From contig JAABSP010000015.1 in the NCBI GenBank assembly GCA_011390345.1, positions 1 to 64,000 on the forward strand: a stretch of 64,000 nt of DNA, written 5' to 3'. The stretch comes from Desulfobacteraceae bacterium. GTDB lineage: Bacteria; Desulfobacterota; Desulfobacteria; Desulfobacterales; JAABSP01. The notes below the pieces were generated by a model that ran no database searches, was not told the DNA's origin, and worked only from the letters and a program-made list of their open reading frames with translations. How positions within the stretch are numbered: the first letter of the stretch is position 1; the number at the start of each line of letters is the position of its first letter. Position numbers and translations under genes: made by a program. Shown here piece by piece: positions 40,954-49,894 of this stretch.

Positions 40954-41622
40954 TTAGGATTTCAGTGCCTTTTCCAGTTTGATCCCCTTTGAGGTCACCA
41001 GCCGCTCCAGCAGCGCCATGCCCGCGTCGACCAGGATCGCCAGCAGCGAGACCATGATGGCCCCCCCGATGATCATCTCGTCATATACCCTGGCAATCCC
41101 CTGCTGAATAAAGACGCCGAGCCCTCCCGCGCCGATATAGGCCGCGATGGCCGCAATCCCGATATTCATGACGGCCGCGGTCCGGAGGCCCGCGATGATC
41201 ACCGGAATGGCCAGCGGGATCTCGATCTCCCGCAGCCTGCGCCAACTGCTCATCCCCAGCCCCTTGCCCGCGTCGATCAGCTCCGGCGGGACGTTTTTGA
41301 TCGCGATGTAGGTGTTCCGGATGATGGGCAACTGGCTGTAGAGGACCAGCGCGATGACTGCGGGGACCTTTCCCAGCCCGAATCCGAAGACCGCAAGGAT
41401 CGGCAGCATCAGGCCGAAGAGCGCGATGGAGGGGGTGGTCATCAGCACATTTGCGCTGTTGATGACCTTTGCGGCCGCCTTCTGGTTACGGGTGATGGCG
41501 ATCCCGATGGGAACCCCGATCAATGTGGCCAGAAAGACCGACAGCGCCACGATCCAGACATGCTCCCAGGTCAGCAGCAGGGTACGTTCATAATTGTTTT
41601 GGAAAAAACCGATGATGTCCAT
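40954..41622 (-). CDS. Osmoprotectant ABC transporter permease (first)
   Basis: 222 aa, with about five or six membrane helices. The EAA loop is IDAGKGLGMSSWRRLREIEIP, with TTPSIALFGLMLPI in the middle and IGAGGLGVFIQQGI near the end. It is a paralogue of the following permease. It lies 37 bp downstream of the ATPase gene and belongs to the same operon. Confidence 0.93.
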   Translation of the reverse strand: MDIIGFFQNNYERTLLLTWEHVWIVALSVFLATLIGVPIGIAITRNQKAAAKVINSANVLMTTPSIALFGLMLPILAVFGFGLGKVPAVIALVLYSQLPIIRNTYIAIKNVPPELIDAGKGLGMSSWRRLREIEIPLAIPVIIAGLRTAAVMNIGIAAIAAYIGAGGLGVFIQQGIARVYDEMIIGGAIMVSLLAILVDAGMALLERLVTSKGIKLEKALKS

Positions 41623-41659
41623 TGCCGTTTCTCTGCCCCCTTTTTGGATCAGATTTGGA

Positions 41660-42793
41660 TCAGACGTTTTCCCTCATATCCTCGGCATAGATGTCGATGA
41701 GGTGCTTCTGGATATGGTTCAGGCTGACAAGGCCGGTGAAGCGCTCTTCTTCATCGGTAACGCAGATAACCCGCATGTCGTACATGAGCATGTGGGACAT
41801 CACATCCCGCAGGACGCTCCCCTCCTCCACGGTGACCGGATAGGGTCTGGCGATCTCCCGGACCTCGGTATCCTCGTATTTCAGCGCCTTTGGTGTGACA
41901 TATCCGATGGGCCGGCTTTTCAGCAGCACCACCGCATGCTTCCAGTTGTGCTCCTCCATCATCTTGAGCACCTCTTTCGTGTTCATGGACCCCTGCACCA
42001 CATTGGGCGGCGACTTCTCCATCACTTCCCGGCACCGTATGATCCCCAGCACCTTGAGGGCCCGGTCCGCGCCCACGAAATCGGCAATATACTGGTTGCG
42101 GGGTTGGGTCAGGATGATCTCGGGCGTGTCATACTGCACCAGTTTGCCGCCCTGGAAGATGGCGATCCTGTCGCCCATCTTGATGGCCTCATGGATGTCA
42201 TGGGTGACAAACGCGATCGTCTTTTTCAGCTTTCCCTGAATCCGCAGAAATTCGTTCTGGATCACCTCCCGGTTGATCGGATCAATCGCGCCAAAGGGCT
42301 CATCCATCAGAAGGATCTCAGGGTCGGCCGCAAGGCATCTCGCCACCCCCACCCGCTGCTGCTGTCCTCCGGAGAGTTCCACCGGATACCGGTCCCGAAA
42401 GGAGGAAGGCTCCAGCCGCAGCATGTCCAGCAATTCATCGGCCCGCTCGCTGGTCCGCTTCTCATCCCACTTCAGAAGGCGCGGGACGGTCGCGATGTTC
42501 TCATAGATGGTCTTGTTGGGGAAAAGGCCGATCTGCTGGATGGCATACCCGATGGACTGGCGCAGCTTCACCGGGTCCATCTCCATGACATTTTTGCCGT
42601 TGATTATGATCTTCCCGCTGGAGATGTTCAGCAGCCGGTTGGTCATCCGCAGCAGGGTCGTCTTGCCGCATCCCGAAGGGCCCAGAAACGTCACCAGCTT
42701 TCCCTTGTCGATGTCAAGCGTGACATTGTCTACGGCCGTGACCGTATCCTCCCCTGTGCCGAAAATCTTTGTCACCTTCTCATACTGGATCAT
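41660..42793 (-). CDS. Osmoprotectant ABC transporter ATPase with CBS domains
   Basis: 377 aa from the ATG at 42793, where AGAGGGG provides an SD; an upstream in-frame start lacks one. ATP-binding cassette: Walker A GPSGCGKTT, Q-loop QQIGLFPNKT, signature LSGGQQQR, Walker B ILLMDEPFG and H-loop VTHDIHEA. Two CBS modules follow from about residue 255 to 375, as in OpuCA/OpuAA, where they sense ionic strength and gate transport. It is the first gene of the operon. The 284 bp upstream are AT-rich near 42860-42930 and must hold the promoter. Confidence 0.94.
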   Translation of the reverse strand: MIQYEKVTKIFGTGEDTVTAVDNVTLDIDKGKLVTFLGPSGCGKTTLLRMTNRLLNISSGKIIINGKNVMEMDPVKLRQSIGYAIQQIGLFPNKTIYENIATVPRLLKWDEKRTSERADELLDMLRLEPSSFRDRYPVELSGGQQQRVGVARCLAADPEILLMDEPFGAIDPINREVIQNEFLRIQGKLKKTIAFVTHDIHEAIKMGDRIAIFQGGKLVQYDTPEIILTQPRNQYIADFVGADRALKVLGIIRCREVMEKSPPNVVQGSMNTKEVLKMMEEHNWKHAVVLLKSRPIGYVTPKALKYEDTEVREIARPYPVTVEEGSVLRDVMSHMLMYDMRVICVTDEEERFTGLVSLNHIQKHLIDIYAEDMRENV

Positions 42794-43077
42794 TGTGCGC
42801 TGCCCCTCTGTTGCAAATGTCCGTTGCCGATGCTCTGTTGAAAAAGATCGTTGGATGGAATGAAACATGTATCATATTTATCTATACCATTTTCATCCGG
42901 ATAAAAATATAGGGTAAATACCTTACTTTTTTCTTTTGGAGCAGGACTTTTTGCAAAAATCTACTCTGTTGCCAGAGAGAAAATACATACTTACCCTGCG
43001 ATTTACAGAAATCGAGCTGCGGCTTCTGCGCCCAAAAATCAAAGCGATCTCTTTATGATCGATTCCACGCTCCTGAC

Positions 43078-43494
43078 TCAGCCAGGGATATACCCCTTCA
43101 GCGCAGATCGGATCTTTTCCGGGCCCGGGGGCGCAAGTTCTGCCAGTGGTCGGTCGGTGACGCTTTTTCGAAAGCGCGCGTCCATACTCTTCCCGGTTTC
43201 ATTCCGATAGAGGGGCGCGATCATAATTCCGTCCGGTTTCAGCCGATCCCGGTACTTTTCTGCGGCCCCCTCGTTCAGGGCCAGCAGGATGTCGGCCTCC
43301 ATCAGCGGCGAATTTACAGGCGATTCCCCGATCCTGAGGGAGTAGCTGTTCTGGCCCCCGCGGATTCTCGACTCGAACTCCTGCCAGGCAAAGATCGCAT
43401 ATCCCTGGGTCAGGAGAGTTTTCGCCAGAAGCGCGCCCACGGTCTGCACCCCTTCCCCTGCCGCGCCGGCAATGACGATACTGATGTCTTCCAT
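43078..43494 (-). pseudogene. Truncated 2-oxoacid:acceptor oxidoreductase gamma-domain fragment
   Basis: 138 codons from an ATG at 43494 with AGAGGTG upstream. MEDISIVIAGAAGEGVQTVG, followed by WQEFESRIRGGQNSYSLRIG, is a typical beginning of the gamma domain of KorA/PorG proteins, which oxidise 2-oxoacids with ferredoxin. A full gamma domain is about 180 residues, and fused alpha chains exceed 550. Here homology fades after about residue 105 and the frame stops. No TPP-binding beta subunit is adjacent. It could be a very short functional gamma subunit, but the decayed surroundings favour a remnant. Confidence 0.6.
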
Positions 43495-43618
43495 GATCAC
43501 CTCTTGAATGGGGATATTTTGAAAACAAAGATGAACGGCTCTACAGACCGATTCCCGGAACCGATGGCAGAGCCGTCTTCTGAATTGGGTTCTGGGGAGG
43601 GCCTTCAGGAGAATCCTT

Positions 43619-44391
43619 CCGAAAAACGGAACCGGGGCAGACCATTGCATCGACGCCACATTCGTGGGAGATGACGGGGAGATCTTCCTCCTGAACCAGC
43701 GGGACGCGCCCAACCTGTAAGGCTTTCAAGCCGAATCCCTTCCGCCGCAGGCCATCTGCACCGAAGGAAAGATCAAGCTCTATCCCACCACATCAGACGA
43801 GACCGGGGTTCTGGTTCCCTTTTCCGATGTCAACGCCGCAGTTGCCTTCGCGCATGAGCTGGGCGCACGCGGGATCGGCCTTGCGGTCGCGGTTTTGGGG
43901 CTGGAGTATATCTCCACCTTTATCGCGCCCACCCGGGAGCTGGCCCGTCGAATCAAAGAGATTTTCCCGAAGACGCTGGGCATCGCCTGTATGGTGTTGG
44001 TAATAGGAGATCGTTATGCTCTGGATGCGGTGCGGCAGATGTCGGATGTGGTGATGGAGAACGATCTCTTCCGCTCTCTGTTTCTGGGGCTTCCCCGGCT
44101 GACCGATGACCGGCTCCAAGATCTCATTGACGGGATGGAAAGCGATGCCGAGCCCTATCAAATCCTGTTTAAGCCCCGGATGAGGCCGCTTCTGGAGGCG
44201 ATCATCGATCCTTCCCCCGAAACCCTGGCCGAGCCCTCTGGATTTCACAACGTCTACGAGGAGACCAAGCACCGGGGAGAGCGGATGGCGGTAAAGCGGT
44301 GCGAAAACGGGGGCATCCGATTCCGGAGATCATTTCCCGGTTCACAAATATCGGCTACATCCACCGCGGCTTTTCCCATATGCGGCAGTGA
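43619..44391 (+). pseudogene. Decayed oxidoreductase-like gene (in-frame stop and frameshift)
   Basis: The plus strand reads as good coding sequence in one frame from PKNGTGADHCIDATFVGDDG through LLNQRDAPNL, meets TAA at 43718-43720, and then continues in the same frame for about 180 residues (GFQAESLPPQAICTEGKIKL...FKPRMRPLLEAIIDPSPE). After about 44300 coding character moves to another frame (HPIPEIISRFTNIGYIHRGF) and ends at TGA 44389-44391. GTGAD-type N-terminal sequence and overall pattern recall FAD-linked oxidases, but I am not sure of the family. There is no start codon with an SD. It is clearly a gene remnant. Confidence 0.6.
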
Positions 44392-44602
44392 GGAGTTATG
44401 CCCGGCGTGCGAACTTGGCGGATTCGTTTTCCACGGCCTTGATGATTCCCTGGACAAGATCCACATCCTCCGAGCAGTTTGGATTTTGAGATCGTCCATT
44501 TATTCCATCGCCGCACTGAGGGGTTTACAAAAGCCCCCGAATATCGTAAAGGAAGAAACAGACCTCAATCAACGGCCCATTGTAAGAAACAGGAGAACCC
44601 AT

Positions 44603-44770
44603 ATGAGCAACTGCGAAAGATGCAAATTTCGAAAAAATTACGACCGGAATCCAAGATCGTTTTTGGGCAGACTCTGGAAATGGCACACCCGCTGGTGTCC
44701 CGGCTGGAAAGGCTATCTGCAGTCCCTGCCGGAGGAAAAAAGGGATGCTGTGCTGGAGAAATACAGGTAG
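44603..44770 (+). CDS. Small Cys/Trp-rich protein
   Basis: 55 aa with a good SD (AGGAGA, 7 bp upstream). The sequence has CERCKFRKNYDRNP near the start, then WKWHTRWCPGWKGY. The three cysteines (4, 7 and 32) with a histidine (28) could form a zinc or iron site, and Trp and aromatic content is high. It ends with a charged helix (LPEEKRDAVLEKYR). It is intact although it lies directly after a stretch of decayed genes. I cannot name the family; similar tiny proteins occur in anaerobes as far as I recall. Confidence 0.65.
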   Translation: MSNCERCKFRKNYDRNPRSFLGRLWKWHTRWCPGWKGYLQSLPEEKRDAVLEKYR

Positions 44771-44791
44771 CCTATCCGGGTAAGATCGGCT

Positions 44792-46471
44792 TTACCGCAG
44801 AATCCCCATCACCATAACCAAAGCAGCAAGAAACAGAATCGCAGCCAGTGTAAAGGAGAGAATATGTGGGCCGCCGGCCCGATATAGGAGATCATCGGCC
44901 GCACCGATCCACCGCAGCCACCAGGGATTATACTGCGGGAATACCGAGACCGAAGGCTCGATGACCTTTGCCGCGCGCCTCCCGCTCTCCACTGCGCCTT
45001 CGATGCTCCAGACGTCGGCTTCGGTCTCCGTATGGGCCCCGGCAAGGACCAGGTTGGGAACCGGCGTGGCCTGTGTTGGACGATACGGCTTTGTCTGGGT
45101 CGAGTTGACCCATTTGAACTGGTAGGTCTTGATGCCCTCGGACGAGAACTCCCATTCATGCCAGATCTCCAGCCGAAATATCTCAAAGGACTCTAACCCC
45201 CGGCCCCCGTTCGCCTCCCGGATGAGCCGGTCCAGCGCCTCGCAGGAGAAGATCTGCGCCTTGACCTCCTCGATGAATTCCTCTCTTGTGCAGTAGATCA
45301 ACTGCTTTCCGTAGATGCGCCCCGGAGCGGTATCCACGCACGCGGTCACGGTCCAGAGCGACTTGATCCCCTCCCCCAGATCCACATCCGAATCCCAGAC
45401 CTCCTCTTCGGGAAAGAGGGTCAGGTTGTATTCGGAATCCCCGATGATCACCGCCATCCGTTTGCGGGGCCATCGGATCTTCTCTGAAAATGCGAGACGG
45501 AAGGAGACTTGTGTGTGGGGGCCGTCCTGAACAAGGGGTTCGAACAGGCAGAGTTGATCCATTTGGGCAAGAGTCGGGGTTCTTTTGAGAATCTCTGCGG
45601 CTGCGAAGGGATTGACAGCAAGAACATAGTAATCGGCTTGAACCGTCTCTTCCGATCCCAAGTGCGCACTGGTGATCTTCCGGCCGTCATAATCGAGCTG
45701 GTGCAGGGAGTGCTCCCAGTAGAACCGAACCCCGCTTTTCTGAAGATGGTCCACCCATTTCTCGAACCAGTATTCATTGCTGGGCCCCCGAAGCAGCAGC
45801 CAGTTGTCCCCCTTGCCCTGCTGCCATGCGGGCCCCTCCGCGTCGGCCTTGTGGTAGTGGGGCGGTTTTGTGATCAGAAGCTTTCGGAAGAAATCGCCCA
45901 TGGTGTGCAGGGAGGCATTGGTCCAGTCCGAACCGATCCAGGGGCCGAAGGTGGCTCTCCAGGTCAGCCATGCGGGCCGGCTCAGAACCGGCCTGTAAGC
46001 CTCGGCCGCATTCAGCTTTGCATACACTTCGATGCTTCGCTGGTGTGCGGTCCATGTCTTTATCATCAGCCAGCCCCACCGGATGCTGTCGAACCCCTGC
46101 ATACGGAGCATCGAGGGGGCCGATGAAAGGGGCGTGGTTCCCACGAACCGGGCCTCGCCCTTATCCGGTGCGACGCCGAAGTCGATGGGTCGGGAGAGGG
46201 ATCTTTCATACAGGCTTTCCGAATCATCAAAAGGGATCTCCTTCATGATGTCGAAAGCATTATGGTACCAGGGGCCGAACCCGTGCCATGAGTATTCCGA
46301 AGGCATGTTCCCCTTGTCCTGCAGGCGCGCACTGCGAAAGAAGCCGCCCGGGTCCTGGTTGGTTTCGTAGACCGATACCGCATATCCGAGGCGGGCAAAC
46401 TCATGGGCTGCTGCCAGTCCTGATATCCCGCCGCCAAACACGGCCACCGATCGCTCTTTCCCCTTCTCCAT
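44792..46471 (-). CDS. FAD-dependent oxidoreductase, amine oxidase/phytoene desaturase-like
   Basis: 559 aa with SD AGGAGGCGAA. The N-terminal dinucleotide fold is VAVFGGGISGLAAAHEFARLG with the second motif YETNQDPGGFFRS. The C-terminal FAD contact is LVLAGAHTETEADVWSIEGAVESGRRAA. A hydrophobic helix (about 533-556) near the C-terminus probably anchors it to the membrane. This superfamily includes carotenoid desaturases, hydroxysqualene dehydroxylase and amine oxidases; the substrate cannot be told from sequence. Neighbours give no pathway context, with a small Cys/Trp protein downstream and a DsrE remnant upstream. Confidence 0.88.
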   Translation of the reverse strand: MEKGKERSVAVFGGGISGLAAAHEFARLGYAVSVYETNQDPGGFFRSARLQDKGNMPSEYSWHGFGPWYHNAFDIMKEIPFDDSESLYERSLSRPIDFGVAPDKGEARFVGTTPLSSAPSMLRMQGFDSIRWGWLMIKTWTAHQRSIEVYAKLNAAEAYRPVLSRPAWLTWRATFGPWIGSDWTNASLHTMGDFFRKLLITKPPHYHKADAEGPAWQQGKGDNWLLLRGPSNEYWFEKWVDHLQKSGVRFYWEHSLHQLDYDGRKITSAHLGSEETVQADYYVLAVNPFAAAEILKRTPTLAQMDQLCLFEPLVQDGPHTQVSFRLAFSEKIRWPRKRMAVIIGDSEYNLTLFPEEEVWDSDVDLGEGIKSLWTVTACVDTAPGRIYGKQLIYCTREEFIEEVKAQIFSCEALDRLIREANGGRGLESFEIFRLEIWHEWEFSSEGIKTYQFKWVNSTQTKPYRPTQATPVPNLVLAGAHTETEADVWSIEGAVESGRRAAKVIEPSVSVFPQYNPWWLRWIGAADDLLYRAGGPHILSFTLAAILFLAALVMVMGILR

Positions 46472-46527
46472 TTCGCCTCCTGTTCCGGTTCCTCACTGTC
46501 GATGGTCTTTGAGCCCCTCACTCATTT

Positions 46528-46755
46528 TCAGGGCTTTACATAAGTATACCTCTCTTCCTGCAATTGAACAAGTACAACAATTCCCGCGGGAACGATCCCG
46601 CAAACCTCCGGCACTTCTGAAGGATCGATTCCCTTTTTGGACAAGGTGTTACTGAAGATCAGAAACTTCACCCCCTTTTGGGAAAGTTTTCCCACCTTTT
46701 CGAGATAATCACCGGCTTCCGCTTTGCGGAAAAAACCCGAGCTGATGTATGGAGG
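46528..46755 (-). pseudogene. C-terminal remnant of a DsrE-family protein
   Basis: 75 codons without a start read as a DsrE/DsrF-like C-terminus: LEKVGKLSQKGVKFLIFSNT, PEVCGIVPAGIVVLVQLQEE, RYTYVKP-stop. Family proteins are about 115-120 residues with an N-terminal beta-alpha unit that is missing here. The fragment abuts the end of the hybrid kinase gene (stop at 46767), suggesting deletion of the 5' part. Confidence 0.7.
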
Positions 46756-46766
46756 CGATCTCTTCC

Positions 46767-49700
46767 CTATAAATCGAGCCGGACTTTCTCCAGTGCCACT
46801 TTGACCCCCTGAAATTCGATTTCGATTCGATCCAGCAGGTCGGATTGATCTGTCGATCCGGCCTTGGCTATGTCTTCGGCCTTCTGGCAGAGAACGGCAA
46901 GCTCGGTGGCCCCGAAACTTTTAGCGTTGGATTTGAGAGTATGTACGGTTCGGCGCAGTTCCTCACCTTTGCCCTCTTCCATCTCGGCCCGGGCCTGTTC
47001 TATGAGCTTGCCCCCATCGATCAGGAACTTATCGATCAGCACCGGCAGCATGGTCCCGGCCTTTTTGCCGAGCATCTCATTGAGGCGTTTGAACGCGGCC
47101 GGATCAAGGAGGATATCGGGCTGCGGCATCGCGGGATCAGAAGACGGGAACGGAGGATCGGAAGATGGGAACGGGGCCTCGACCGGCTGTCCGGGATCAT
47201 CCGGGGCCGGAGTTTTGGGTTTGCATTCCAGCAGGGCACGGGTCAGTCTTTCCACTGTAAAGGGCTTGCTGATGTAGTCATCCATGCCGGCGGCAAGACA
47301 CATCTCCCGATCCCCCTGAAGCGCGTTGGCGGTCATCGCGATAATCCGGGGCTGCCTTTTCGGGGGAATTGTGCCGCGAATCTTTTTGGTGGCGTCGAGG
47401 CCGTCCATTTCCGGCATCTGAATGTCCATCAGCACCGCATCATAGGGCTGGCGGCTCAGGGCTTCCACCGCCTCCAGGCCGTTTCCAGCGATGTCGGCCC
47501 TGTAACCCAGTTGCTCCAGGGTGAGCAGGGCCAACTGCAGATTGATGGAATTATCCTCTGCAATCAGAATCCGCAGCGGATGCCGTTTCCCCATGTCCGG
47601 ATCATATTCCGAATCGGGATTGTCGAGATCCGCATCTTCCGGAAGCCGAACCTCGAGGGGGGGCCGCTCTGGGGATGCCGGGCCCGGCAGGATCATCTCG
47701 GTTTGGGCTCCGCGGATGGAAAAAGAGAAGGTCGTGCCCCGATTTTCAACGCTCTCCACCGTAATCTGGCCGCGCATCATCTCCACGATCCGCTTTGAAA
47801 TGGCCAGCCCCAGGCCCGTGCCCTCGAACTTGCGGGATGTGGAGGAATCGACCTGGGAAAAGGATTTGAAGAGCCGGTCCATTTGATCTTCGGGAATACC
47901 GATTCCCGTATCCCTGACTTTGAAATGAAACTCGAAAAGCTCGGAAGAGCCGTTATCCTCCGGTTCCCGCGGAACCGGTGAAGCGGCTACGGAGACCGCC
48001 ACTTCCCCCGCACTGGTAAACTTGACCGCATTGTCCAGGAGGTTGAGCAGAACCTGACGCAGGCGGGTTTCATCCCCGATGATGGCCCGGGGAAGATCCG
48101 TTTCCACGGTGCAGGCAATCTCCAGGCCTTTTTCAGCGGCCTTGGCAGCCACCTGATCCAGGGCTGATTCCAGGCATTCCCGGAGGTTGAAGGGTTCATT
48201 TTTCAGATCGAACTGACCCGCCTCGATCTTTGAAAAATCGAGGATGTCGTTGATGATGGCCAGCAGGGATTCGCCGCTCTTGCGGATATTTTCGGCAAAC
48301 ATTCGCTGATCCGCAGCCAATGCCGTATTCAGCAACAGGCCGGTCATGCCGATGATGCCGTTCATGGGGGTGCGGATCTCATGGCTCATGGTGGCCAGAA
48401 AGCGGCTCTTGGCATAATCGGCCGCCTCGGCCGCTTCCTTGGCCTGCTCCAGGTCCTCCTCCATCTTTTTCCGCTCGGTGGTGTCACGGATGCTTTCGAT
48501 GGCCCCGGCAGGGTTTCCCTGGGAGTCTTCCAGGGCGCATGCGGTGGCCGAGAGATAGCGGCCCCCGCCCCGCAGGTGGGAAACATAGGTTTCGCCGAAA
48601 AGAATGCCGCCTTCCCGTTTGACGGAAGAATAATTATTCCGGAAATCTTCATCGGGTATGTTGACCAGGTCGATCAGGATCATTCTCCGTTCTCCGTAAA
48701 AGGGAACGGCATATTCATGATCTCCCTTTCCCAGCATCTCTTCTGCGCGGATCCCTGTCATTTGTTCCATCGCGCGGTTCCATGCCGCGACCCGCCCCTC
48801 CTTATCTATCACCAGGGTGGGGTCCGGCAGGAAATTGATGATATCGTTGAGGCGCCGCTCCGAAGCCTGCAGGGACGATTCCATCTGCCGGCTGATCCAC
48901 ATGGTCAGCAGGAAGGTCAGCAGCAGCGTGGACAGAGCGATGTAGATCGTGGCCTGGCGGATCGTTCGGAGGGGGGTCTGGAATTCCTCGATATAGCTTG
49001 AGGAGGCCACGATCCAGTCGAGTTCCGGAATGTAGTCGAAGATAACCAGCTTTTCCCTTGGCGCTGTCTCCCCCGGATTTTTCCAGGGATAGATGATCCG
49101 GCCTGACTTGCGTTGGCATATTTCCCGAATGAAAGCGCGGCCCTCCGCGTCCGTCGAATCGATAACATTTTGCCCCTGGAGCACGGGATGGATCACGAGC
49201 AGGCCGCTGCTCCGGATCACATAGGGATAGCCCGTGGCGCCGAAGCGGAGTGAAAGGATGCGATCCTGAAAATCCCCGACATTGAGAAGAAAATCGAATT
49301 CATTCCTGTAAGAAGTTGCGGAGATGATCCAGTCCCAGGGCTGAAAATAGGTCATGTAGAGCGCCTTTTCCCTGGGGGATGTCTCTCCCGGATTTTTCCA
49401 GTCGTATTCGAGATATCCTTCTTTTTCGGCCATCTGACGGTGGATGAAGTCATGACCGGCCACGGAGACGCCCACCAGGGCGGCGCTGGGATGAACCAGC
49501 ACGACGCCGTCCGATCCGAGGCAGTAGATGTAGCCGGTCTTTCCGATGACCTGGGTCAGGAGCAGGGTCGAGGCTTCGGCCTTGGCCTCCGCCTCCGTCA
49601 TGAGACCCGCCTGGCTCATCTGGTGATAGTGGCGGACCAGGGCCAGATTGTTCTCCGCCACGGCCCGCAGGTAATTCTTGATGGCCGCGTCCGCGGTGGT

Positions 49701-49880
49701 TCGGACCATGTTGATCGTCGCGGCGGTGGCGCTGGTGAGATGGTCCTCGATGTTCTCCTCGATGGCCTTTCGGGCAAAGGTGTAGATGACCGCGCTTCCC
49801 AGCGTCATGGCCACCGTGAAGAGGGTGGCATAGATGATCAGCAGTTTGAAGCGGATGGGCAGATGGGTAAAACGCGTCAT
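46767..49880 (-). CDS. Hybrid histidine kinase: Cache-Cache-PAS-HisKA-HATPase-REC-HPt
   Basis: 1037 aa. TM1 about 12-35; periplasmic tandem single-Cache domains (about 40-200 and 205-300), each with a (Y)xWKNPGExxPREK segment; TM2 about 308-330; PAS about 340-465. HisKA H500 (TMSHEIRTP). HATPase_c has N (LLDNAVKF), DTGIGIP and GTGLGL. The receiver has phosphoacceptor D819 (LMDIQMPEMDG), and the HPt domain has H980 (TVHTLKSNAKSFG). This is a complete His-Asp-His phosphorelay in one chain; a separate terminal regulator would be needed. It is third in a minus-strand operon with another hybrid kinase (14-bp gap) and a receiver-cyclase. Confidence 0.94.
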   Translation of the reverse strand: MTRFTHLPIRFKLLIIYATLFTVAMTLGSAVIYTFARKAIEENIEDHLTSATAATINMVRTTADAAIKNYLRAVAENNLALVRHYHQMSQAGLMTEAEAKAEASTLLLTQVIGKTGYIYCLGSDGVVLVHPSAALVGVSVAGHDFIHRQMAEKEGYLEYDWKNPGETSPREKALYMTYFQPWDWIISATSYRNEFDFLLNVGDFQDRILSLRFGATGYPYVIRSSGLLVIHPVLQGQNVIDSTDAEGRAFIREICQRKSGRIIYPWKNPGETAPREKLVIFDYIPELDWIVASSSYIEEFQTPLRTIRQATIYIALSTLLLTFLLTMWISRQMESSLQASERRLNDIINFLPDPTLVIDKEGRVAAWNRAMEQMTGIRAEEMLGKGDHEYAVPFYGERRMILIDLVNIPDEDFRNNYSSVKREGGILFGETYVSHLRGGGRYLSATACALEDSQGNPAGAIESIRDTTERKKMEEDLEQAKEAAEAADYAKSRFLATMSHEIRTPMNGIIGMTGLLLNTALAADQRMFAENIRKSGESLLAIINDILDFSKIEAGQFDLKNEPFNLRECLESALDQVAAKAAEKGLEIACTVETDLPRAIIGDETRLRQVLLNLLDNAVKFTSAGEVAVSVAASPVPREPEDNGSSELFEFHFKVRDTGIGIPEDQMDRLFKSFSQVDSSTSRKFEGTGLGLAISKRIVEMMRGQITVESVENRGTTFSFSIRGAQTEMILPGPASPERPPLEVRLPEDADLDNPDSEYDPDMGKRHPLRILIAEDNSINLQLALLTLEQLGYRADIAGNGLEAVEALSRQPYDAVLMDIQMPEMDGLDATKKIRGTIPPKRQPRIIAMTANALQGDREMCLAAGMDDYISKPFTVERLTRALLECKPKTPAPDDPGQPVEAPFPSSDPPFPSSDPAMPQPDILLDPAAFKRLNEMLGKKAGTMLPVLIDKFLIDGGKLIEQARAEMEEGKGEELRRTVHTLKSNAKSFGATELAVLCQKAEDIAKAGSTDQSDLLDRIEIEFQGVKVALEKVRLDL

Positions 49881-49894
49881 GTTGACAGGCTCCT

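Noticed and set aside
44396-44510. Minus-strand frame ending LVQGIIKAVENESAKFARRA, apparently a protein C-terminus
   Set aside because: Short, without a start, and I cannot assign a family. Mentioned only as part of the graveyard region.
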